Shown here: positions 1 through 5,098 of the stretch, one piece after another | Layout: the number at the start of each line of letters is the position of its first letter | Position numbering within the stretch: position 1 is the stretch's first letter | Assembly (NCBI GenBank): GCA_003669575.1 | Contig: QWOR01000049.1 | Span: forward strand, 1-5,098 | DNA length: 5,098 nt | From: Planctomycetota bacterium | GTDB taxonomy: Bacteria; Planctomycetota; Planctomycetia; Planctomycetales; Planctomycetaceae | Reading direction: 5' to 3' | Notes under the pieces: generated by a model | Told to the model about the DNA's origin: nothing | The model's database searches: none | Seen by the model: the letters and a program-made list of their open reading frames with translations, nothing else | Position numbers and translations under genes: made by a program

Positions 1-110
1 GCCAGCAGATGGGCATTCCAGTGAAGTACGTGGGACTGGGTGAGAAAATTGACGACATGCAGGTGTTTTCCCCTGACGACTTCGTCGATGCCCTGTTTGG
101 AGATATTTAA
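1..110 (+). CDS. ftsY: Signal recognition particle receptor FtsY, C-terminal end only (5' truncated by window edge)
   Basis: The reading frame starting at base 3 gives 35 residues and a TAA stop. It contains GIPVKYVGLGEKIDDMQVF followed by SPDDFVDALFGDI. The GxGEKxDDxxxF-xxxxFVxALF pattern is the closing segment of the SRP-type GTPase NG domain. The short end with FVDALF fits FtsY; Ffh would continue into a methionine-rich M domain. FtsY is the membrane-associated receptor that docks ribosome-nascent chain-SRP complexes at the translocon through reciprocal GTP hydrolysis with Ffh. The GTP-binding motifs and any N-terminal acidic domain lie upstream of the window. The next gene begins three bases after the stop, so the two are probably cotranscribed. 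Confidence 0.93.
   Translation, partial: QQMGIPVKYVGLGEKIDDMQVFSPDDFVDALFGDI
99..102 (+). promoter_or_regulatory. Shine-Dalgarno-like GGAG supporting the TTG start at 114
   Basis: GGAG lies within the last codons of ftsY, 11 bases before the TTG at 114. It is the only purine-rich anti-SD match near the start of the following gene, and it favours TTG 114 over the in-frame GTG at 123, which would be 20 bases away. Placement inside the upstream gene suggests the two are translated in series. Confidence 0.5.
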
Positions 111-113
111 ACC

Positions 114-2837
114 TTGATCGCAGTGCTTCCGCTGAGGACATCACTTCCAGGATGGGGGGCCATCCGTTCCAGCTGCAGCTGCGCTTCGAGGGTCGTACTG
201 TGCTTGGCACTGTTGCTGAGCGTTTTGAATCGCTCGTCGGCCGAGGAGGATGTCCCAGAGTCTGCAGCGCACCCCCATCCTCGGCTGCTTACGCATGCGG
301 ATGCCAAGTTGCAGGTGTCGCGGCTGAACGTGGCTCTGGAACTGACGAACGCTTATGAACCCAATGGCGTGCGTTATCTGGCGATCAAGCTTGGGTTCCG
401 AAATGCCGGAACCGATGAGATCGTCGTCGTCTCGAATCTCTGTCGTCTACTGGTCGGCAACGACGAGTACCCTCGGGTTCAGTCTGGTCAGGAATTGCGG
501 AACTACCCGGTCCTCATCCGGGGCGAATCGGAGCAGACTGTGGAAGGTCTGCAGGGGGAAAACACAATCACGGTTCCCGCGGGGGGCAAGTCGGTCAACG
601 CCTGGATGCTGTTTGCCGGGTTGCCGCCAGCTCGCGACCTGCCGCCCATGACATTGAAGATTGAAACTTCGACGGGACCTCTTGATCTGGAACTCACGCG
701 AATTGAGAACGAGGGACTGGACCTCCAGCTCGAACGAATCGGACCAGCCGGTCGCGTGGGAATCGCTCGTTTATCGGGAGATTTGAATGCGATCAATGTT
801 TCCCGTTTCGCCGAATTGATCTCCGGTTATGCCGATCAAGGTGTGACGAGGCTGGTCGTCTCGTTCAGTCCTCACAGTTCGATTGGTGATGATCTGACTG
901 AAGAGTGGCTCGTGATGGAGCATGAGGAAGAGAACGAGCGGTTGAGGTTCTTTCCGGTGTGGCCGGGGCTGATCAAACAAGCGGTCTACGCGAAGCTGCC
1001 CGGGCATGGCGATGAGTCGGGCGAGTACCTCGCCAGCAGCGAGGCGGAGGCTGTTCAAAAAGTCACTCGCGATCTGATGCCGGCGCTTGATCGTGCAACT
1101 CTGATGCGAGAGGTGCGTGTCGGGCACCCGCTGATACGCCGGGCCATTCTGTTCAATGCGGGCGATGTGATTGCCAATGATGATCTGCAGCTGGTCGCAG
1201 ATTTTTTGAATTCGAAAGACCCCGCGTTTGCTGATCCCGAGATTCGGCGGGCTGCCATTCAGGCACTGAGATCCGCGATCTCACCACAGGCTGCTCCGTT
1301 GCTGGAAAGGATTGTCCGTGACGGTTCGCCGCAGGATGCGTTACTCGCCTTAAAGTCTTTAAGTGAATCTCAACAGGCAGAAGCCCAACAGCTGGCCATG
1401 CGACTGGCCTCCGAACCCGTTGTTCAGGAACGGGTCGGGCTGACAGCGATCATGCGGGCGGTTGGCGAGTCCCACGATGAGCGCTGGTTACCTCTTTTTC
1501 AGACAGCATTCACCAACGCCAATCCCCTGGTTCGCGAAGCGGCGCTCGAGCAGTTGCTGCGGCTGGGCGATGGTCAGCGGCTGGATCTGATCAAGGCCGC
1601 GCTGGCCGACAGTCATGATCCGATTCGCGATCGTGCGTTTGAGGCTTTACTTGCAGAGCGGTCGCCGGAAGAGCAACCGCTGTTTGAGCGGGAGGTCATG
1701 AATCGAGTGAAAGCGAATCGAAAGGATGATCGCACACTCCTAGCATTACGGGAGATTCGCGATCCTGCCGCACTTCCGCAGATTCTGAAATGGATTGATG
1801 AGAGGCCCGGCGAAGATCTGCTGCTGGTGACCACGTATGTGGAGGTCGGTGGTGCTGAGCACATAGGGGGACTGATTGAGCGGTATCCACGGCTGAGCCC
1901 CGACAGTCAGGCCTATGTGCTGCGGATGTTGTTTGCTGCAAATCATCCTGACGCCCGCCGCATGATTCAAAGCGGACTTTTGTCGGAGCAGGAAACGGTT
2001 TATCGGGTCTGTAAGTTGTTGATGGTGGAATGGGGGGATGACGAGGCTGTAACAGCTCTGGTGGACGCGATTGAGAAATCGCTCCCGAATCACATCCCCC
2101 GCGCGGAAGAAATGGTGGAAGGTCTGGGCCTCATCGGCAGTCGGGCAGCCAAACAGGCTCTGGTCGTCATGGAGAACAGCAGCAACTGGGAAACACAGCG
2201 AATCGCAGGATTGGGGATGATGATCCTGCGCCAGAGGTCGCCTGTGGCAATCTGGCTGGGAGCCGCAACGGAAAAGACGAACAGCGAGGATTATCTGGGT
2301 GCCATTGAGATTCTGAATCTCGCGATGGATGTGGAGCCAGATTCGGCACAGGTCTACAACTCACTCGGTTACGCGCAGATGGGGTTGGTGCGCGGGCTTT
2401 CCGGAAGTGAGAAGGCTGACATGATCAAACTGGCGAAGGCCAATTTTGAGAAAGCGCTCACCTTTTCGCCGAATGATCACAATCCGCTGACGGGCGTCGC
2501 GATCTGCCTGGCCAATGAAGGGCAGTTCGAAACGGCACTTCGGATGGTTGATACCCCACTGCTCCTCACCAGAAACCAGAACCAGTCGGTGTTTTACTAC
2601 AATGTGGCATGTGTCTATGGGGTTTCCATCGACCAGTTACTCATGCAGACGGACACCCCGGAACGTGCGACCAAGCTGAAGATGTATCAGACGAGGGGCA
2701 TGAAGTTCCTGAATTCCGCGGTCCAGATCGGGTTTGGCAATGCCCGATTACTGGATTCAGATCCTGATCTGAATTCTCTTCGTGAACTTCCCGAGTTCAA
2801 AAAGCTGGCGGCGAAAATCATGGACGTCGGACCGTAA
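114..2837 (+). CDS. Exported HEAT-repeat and TPR-repeat protein, function unknown
   Basis: This is a 907-residue protein. Residues 27-38 (VVLCLALLLSVL) follow Arg18 and Arg26 and precede NRSSA-EED, a good type I signal peptide with cleavage after Ala43; there is no lipobox. Residues about 60-200 look beta-rich. Residues about 205-320 alternate strands and helices (GRVGIARLSGDLNAIN, then VTRLVVSF) and match no family I can name with confidence. From about 326 to 705 there are HEAT/PBS-lyase-like helical pairs, clearest at 374-387 (DPEIRRAAIQALRS), 468-484 (NANPLVREAALEQLLRL) and 499-516 (DSHDPIRDRAFEALLAER). A TPR unit starts at 725 (EDYLGAIEILNLAMDVEPDS) and another near 768-807. The tail (825-902) has VFYYNVACVY and LLDSDPDLNSLRELPEFKKL, the closing TPR pattern frequent in planctomycete proteins. 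No catalytic motif is visible, so a periplasmic scaffold or binding role is inferred. The start is TTG, three bases after ftsY; GTG 123 is an alternative, and both retain the signal peptide. Confidence 0.85.
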   Translation: MIAVLPLRTSLPGWGAIRSSCSCASRVVLCLALLLSVLNRSSAEEDVPESAAHPHPRLLTHADAKLQVSRLNVALELTNAYEPNGVRYLAIKLGFRNAGTDEIVVVSNLCRLLVGNDEYPRVQSGQELRNYPVLIRGESEQTVEGLQGENTITVPAGGKSVNAWMLFAGLPPARDLPPMTLKIETSTGPLDLELTRIENEGLDLQLERIGPAGRVGIARLSGDLNAINVSRFAELISGYADQGVTRLVVSFSPHSSIGDDLTEEWLVMEHEEENERLRFFPVWPGLIKQAVYAKLPGHGDESGEYLASSEAEAVQKVTRDLMPALDRATLMREVRVGHPLIRRAILFNAGDVIANDDLQLVADFLNSKDPAFADPEIRRAAIQALRSAISPQAAPLLERIVRDGSPQDALLALKSLSESQQAEAQQLAMRLASEPVVQERVGLTAIMRAVGESHDERWLPLFQTAFTNANPLVREAALEQLLRLGDGQRLDLIKAALADSHDPIRDRAFEALLAERSPEEQPLFEREVMNRVKANRKDDRTLLALREIRDPAALPQILKWIDERPGEDLLLVTTYVEVGGAEHIGGLIERYPRLSPDSQAYVLRMLFAANHPDARRMIQSGLLSEQETVYRVCKLLMVEWGDDEAVTALVDAIEKSLPNHIPRAEEMVEGLGLIGSRAAKQALVVMENSSNWETQRIAGLGMMILRQRSPVAIWLGAATEKTNSEDYLGAIEILNLAMDVEPDSAQVYNSLGYAQMGLVRGLSGSEKADMIKLAKANFEKALTFSPNDHNPLTGVAICLANEGQFETALRMVDTPLLLTRNQNQSVFYYNVACVYGVSIDQLLMQTDTPERATKLKMYQTRGMKFLNSAVQIGFGNARLLDSDPDLNSLRELPEFKKLAAKIMDVGP

Positions 2838-2858
2838 CTCTCCCACGGAATCAATCAG

Positions 2859-3809
2859 ATGCATTCCCCGCTGACCATCTCCAGTCCCAACGGCGAGACC
2901 CGTGCGGTCATCCTGCCGACACTCGGTTTCAACTGCATTGAGTTCAGCACCTCTATTGACGGGCAAACCGTGTCCGTTCTGGATACGGAGCCCGGCTTCC
3001 AGTCTGGTGAACGTCGTCCGGTGGGGAGCGGGATCCCTCTGCTGTTTCCGTTTCCGAATCGGATCAAGGACGGGAAATTCTCGCACCGGGGGCAGTCATA
3101 CGTTGTTTCGCCGTCTGAATGGTCACAGCAAACGATTCATGGGTTCTGTGTGAATCGGCCTTGGAAGGTCCTGGAGACGACTTCCCACAGTTTGACCGGA
3201 GAATTCCTGTTAAGTCGCGATGCGCCGGCGAGTCGGGCTCAGTGGCCCGCCGATGCCCGGCTGGTGGTGAAGTACACCGTCGATGCTGATCGACTGCATG
3301 CGGAGATCACCGTCGAGAACCCCGATACCGTTCCGCTCCCGTGGGGGTTCGGGACGCATCCTTATTTCCGATTGCCATTGGGAGGGGATCACCCTCCTGA
3401 CGACTGTGTGATCCATGCGGATGCCTCGGAGCAGTGGGAACTTGTCGAGTGCTTCCCGACAGGACAGAAGCATCCAATCCCGGCCAACAAGGATCTGCGT
3501 CGAGGCTGGAAATTTGGATCTGGACCGCAAGACGATGTGTACACCGGTCTCGCTCATCGTGAGGGTGCGGTCGTGCAGACTATCGACGATCCCGTGGCCC
3601 ACCTGCGGTTGACTCAGCGCAGCTGCGATGACTTTCGAGAGCTGGTGGTGTTCACGCCGAAGGGCCGCCCGACGATTTGCCTGGAGCCCTATACCTGCGT
3701 GACTGACGCATCGAACCTGAAAGACCTCGGTCTCGATTCTGGATGGCGCGAGCTTGCTCCGGGTGAGCAGGTGAAGCTGTGGTTTGAGATCAGCGTCTCA
3801 CGAATTTGA
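2859..3809 (+). CDS. Aldose 1-epimerase family protein (galactose mutarotase-like)
   Basis: This 316-residue protein is close to the usual length of the aldose 1-epimerase / GalM fold (a large beta-sandwich). Family landmarks appear in the right order: IPLLFPFPNRI with Arg68, TIHGF with His94, WGFGTHPYFRLP with His167, DDVYTGL with Asp225-Asp226, and ICLEPYTCVTDA with Glu276. By comparison with characterised GalM proteins, His167 is the likely general acid, Glu276 the general base, and His94, Arg68 and an Asp of the DDVY motif bind the sugar. The enzyme interconverts alpha and beta anomers of an aldose; which sugar cannot be told, and subfamilies acting on hexose 6-phosphates exist. There is no signal peptide, so it should be cytosolic. 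ATG 2859 is preceded at 8 bases by GGAA (2847-2850). The gene follows the HEAT/TPR gene by 21 bases, consistent with one operon, although the two products are predicted to sit in different compartments. Confidence 0.92.
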   Translation: MHSPLTISSPNGETRAVILPTLGFNCIEFSTSIDGQTVSVLDTEPGFQSGERRPVGSGIPLLFPFPNRIKDGKFSHRGQSYVVSPSEWSQQTIHGFCVNRPWKVLETTSHSLTGEFLLSRDAPASRAQWPADARLVVKYTVDADRLHAEITVENPDTVPLPWGFGTHPYFRLPLGGDHPPDDCVIHADASEQWELVECFPTGQKHPIPANKDLRRGWKFGSGPQDDVYTGLAHREGAVVQTIDDPVAHLRLTQRSCDDFRELVVFTPKGRPTICLEPYTCVTDASNLKDLGLDSGWRELAPGEQVKLWFEISVSRI

Positions 3810-3819
3810 GGCGCCCGGG

Positions 3820-3891
3820 GGATCACCTCACCAACCCGACGCGTCAGTGAGGGCGAGCGTCATAGAAGCGTCTCTCGTTTGCTGGTGATCC
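3820..3891. repeat. Short inverted repeat GGATCACC / GGTGATCC, interleaved with the longer one
   Basis: GGATCACC at 3820-3827 is perfectly complementary to GGTGATCC at 3884-3891, and a G.T pair (3819 with 3892) could add one step. The left arm lies outside and the right arm inside the loop of the 22-base inverted repeat, so the two pairings cross, as in a pseudoknot. An 8-base match could arise by chance in a region of this size, so its significance is uncertain. Confidence 0.4.
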
Positions 3892-3961
3892 TGGGGCGAG
3901 TGACACCGTTCAAATTAGAACCACAGGCCGCACCGCCATTCGCCCTCGCTGACGCGTCGGG
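3835..3961. repeat. Long inverted repeat between convergent genes (REP-like element or bidirectional terminator)
   Basis: The left arm at 3835-3856 (CCCGACGCGTCAG, T, GAGGGCGA) is the reverse complement of the right arm at 3940-3961, with 21 of 22 positions matching; the odd pair (3848 with 3948) is T with G, still a wobble in + strand RNA. The stem can be extended outward: ACCAA at 3830-3834 faces TTGGT at 3965-3969 across a three-base bulge (TTG, 3962-3964). The loop is 83 bases with no ORF of note. The unit fills the gap between the epimerase stop (3809) and the stop of the minus-strand gene (3970). There is no run of T after either arm, so a canonical intrinsic terminator is not shown. 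A dispersed REP-like sequence or a transcript-end stabilising hairpin are both possible. Confidence 0.85.
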
Positions 3962-3969
3962 TTGTTGGT

Positions 3970-5098
3970 TTATCCCTTGGTCCCTAAAAATCGGCCCATG
4001 AGGTCCCAGCCTGCGGGGAGGCGGACACCGGTCTGGCTCGCAGCGAATTCGTCGTAGGTCTGAGAGCCGTTGGCGGACACTCCCGATCCGGCCATTGTAA
4101 AAGGCGTAAACCCATGGCTGTGGGTTTTGGTACGCAGGAACGTGGGGTGGTCGGGCGAAATCAGAATGCGGTAGTCGCCCTGCAACTTCAGATACTCATG
4201 GACCGGGCCCACGATGTGCTGGTCGATGGCTTCGAGGGCTTTGACCTTCTCGTCAGCGTGTCCTTCGTGGCTCGCTTCATCGGTGGCCTCGACATGGACA
4301 ACGATGAAGTCGGTGCCGCTCTTCAGGGCGTCGATGGCATAGCGTCCCTTGGCGGCATAGTCGGTGTCGAGATAGCCCGTCGCACCAGGGACTTCAATGA
4401 TGTTCCAGCCCAGCAACCGTCCGAGACCGCGCAGGAGGTCGACAGCTGTGATGACTGCCCCCTGGACTCCGTAGCGTTCTTTAAAGTTTCGCAGGGCAGG
4501 GGCTTTGCCCTGTCCCCACAGCCAGCACTGTGTGGCGGCCAGTTCACCACGGGCCTGATTAGCGGCGTTCGCAGAGAAGAGGCCCCGGCTCTTGTCCATA
4601 ATGGCCCGCAGGTCACAGGCTCCGCTTCCCAGAGGCAAGTGACCGGCAATCGGCTGCTCGGTGATGTCGTGAGGCGGCACGGTTGTCGTGTCGGAGCTGA
4701 AGGGGGCTTTGCGATCGCGAGCCCGCCAGAGCATCAGATTGCGGTAACTGACGCCTTGATAGAACTTGATGTTTTCGTGCCCGCAGTAGGCATGTTGCAG
4801 GTCGCGGATCAGTTCGGCCCCCAGATCGTTCGGGATCTGGCCCGCCGTGAAGCTCTTCATCTTCTCGTCAGCGATCGTGACGAAGTTGCAGCGAATCGCC
4901 CAGTCATCGGGGCCCAGTTCGATGCCCTGTGCCGCAGCCTCAATAGGGGCGCGGCCGGTGTGGAACTCGAGGGGGCTGTAGCCGAAGAGGCTCATCGTGC
5001 CGACATCACTGCCGCTGGGCAGGGAATCCGGCACATTGAGAGACATGCCCGACTCTCCCAATTGGGCGACACGGTCCATATGCGGGACGCGTGCGGCC
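3970..5098 (-). CDS. apgM: Archaeal-type cofactor-independent phosphoglycerate mutase / proposed homoserine kinase (5' end beyond window)
   Basis: The frame stays open to the window edge: codons above the Met at 5079 read AARVPH, so the peptide is AARVPHMDRVAQLGESG, matching the family's EAA-TPNMDRLA region. That Met is internal; roughly 25-35 N-terminal residues, including the first metal-binding GDG/PDGxxD segment, are missing from view, and 375 residues are seen. Numbering from that Met: PSGSDVG carries the probable nucleophile Ser24; HTGRAPIEAA and IRCNFVT follow; TVPPHDIT; LWGQGKAP; VPGATGYLDTDY; then metal-site motifs HVEATDEASHEGH (262-274), SPDHPT (Asp310, His311) and THSHGFTPF (His320, His322). 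This is the COG3635 branch of the alkaline phosphatase superfamily, metal dependent and cytosolic. Members are called ApgM (3-phosphoglycerate to 2-phosphoglycerate) or, in bacteria, a proposed homoserine kinase (TIGR02535 type). The sequence resembles the latter bacterial group, so the substrate is open. It is transcribed towards the epimerase gene and ends in TAA. Confidence 0.9.
   Translation of the reverse strand, partial: AARVPHMDRVAQLGESGMSLNVPDSLPSGSDVGTMSLFGYSPLEFHTGRAPIEAAAQGIELGPDDWAIRCNFVTIADEKMKSFTAGQIPNDLGAELIRDLQHAYCGHENIKFYQGVSYRNLMLWRARDRKAPFSSDTTTVPPHDITEQPIAGHLPLGSGACDLRAIMDKSRGLFSANAANQARGELAATQCWLWGQGKAPALRNFKERYGVQGAVITAVDLLRGLGRLLGWNIIEVPGATGYLDTDYAAKGRYAIDALKSGTDFIVVHVEATDEASHEGHADEKVKALEAIDQHIVGPVHEYLKLQGDYRILISPDHPTFLRTKTHSHGFTPFTMAGSGVSANGSQTYDEFAASQTGVRLPAGWDLMGRFLGTKG

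Noticed and set aside
152..154. ATG at 152 as the start of the gene after ftsY
   Set aside because: It is in another frame that yields only 68 residues without features; the long frame carrying the signal peptide begins at 114 or 123.
771..1127. Minus-strand open frame opposite the HEAT/TPR gene
   Set aside because: It is wholly antisense to a well-supported protein and its translation shows no recognisable domain; long antisense frames are common in GC-rich genes. The same applies to the minus-strand frames at 1746-2093, 2757-3086 and 3210-3602.
1267..1283. Perfect 7-bp palindrome TGAGATC-CGC-GATCTCA
   Set aside because: It lies inside a clear HEAT-repeat coding region (residues around RSAIS), with no regulatory context; a short palindrome is expected by chance in a gene of this length.
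1617..1773. Similar strings around GATTCGCGATC (near 1622 and 1754) suggesting a DNA repeat
   Set aside because: The similarity reflects related HEAT helix coding (DPIRDRAFEA and REIRDPAALP), not a DNA-level repeat.
3810..3830. Rho-independent terminator right after the epimerase stop
   Set aside because: GC-rich bases are present (GGCGCCCGGGGG), but there is no convincing compact stem followed by a T-run.
4323..4649. Second minus-strand frame overlapping the phosphoglycerate mutase-like gene
   Set aside because: It is out of frame with the ApgM-family protein, whose motifs are continuous through this stretch, and its own translation has no recognisable features.
5077..5079. ATG as the start of the minus-strand gene
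   Set aside because: Codons upstream (AARVPH) continue the family's conserved sequence up to the window edge, so this Met is internal and the gene is truncated by the window.
1..5098. Defence system, mobile element or biosynthetic cluster
   Set aside because: No nuclease, transposase, integrase, toxin, helicase or assembly-line enzyme motif was seen; the genes are housekeeping or unknown envelope types without cluster logic.

Overview
This is an ordinary-looking chromosomal stretch of a bacterium that is most likely a planctomycete. The grounds are a large secreted protein carrying HEAT and TPR repeats, an estimated G+C of about 55-60%, and a GC-rich intergenic inverted repeat of a type I recall from planctomycete genomes. 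Genus cannot be fixed from the sequence alone.

Layout, left to right. Bases 1-110 hold the last 35 codons of ftsY (SRP receptor GTPase), cut by the window edge. Three bases later, with a TTG start and a Shine-Dalgarno-like GGAG inside the ftsY end, begins a 907-residue exported protein (114-2837). It has a signal peptide, an N-terminal beta-rich part, a central alpha/beta part of unknown family, a long HEAT-like region, and a C-terminal TPR region ending in a planctomycete-type TPR tail. After a 21-base gap comes an aldose 1-epimerase family protein (2859-3809) with its catalytic His/His/Glu set intact. These three genes share a strand with tight spacing and probably form one transcription unit.

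Bases 3810-3969 separate two convergent genes. They hold a long inverted repeat (22-base arms, one G.T pair) and a second short inverted repeat interleaved with it. On the minus strand, 3970-5098 encodes most of an alkaline-phosphatase-superfamily enzyme of the archaeal-type cofactor-independent phosphoglycerate mutase / proposed homoserine kinase family. Its 5' end lies beyond the window.

The genes have no evident joint pathway. FtsY targets proteins to the membrane, the HEAT/TPR protein is itself exported, the epimerase acts on sugars in the cytosol, and the convergent enzyme belongs to glycolysis or threonine synthesis. I see no transposase, CRISPR array, tRNA, rRNA or defence module. The least explained parts are the middle domain of the 907-residue protein and the intergenic repeat.
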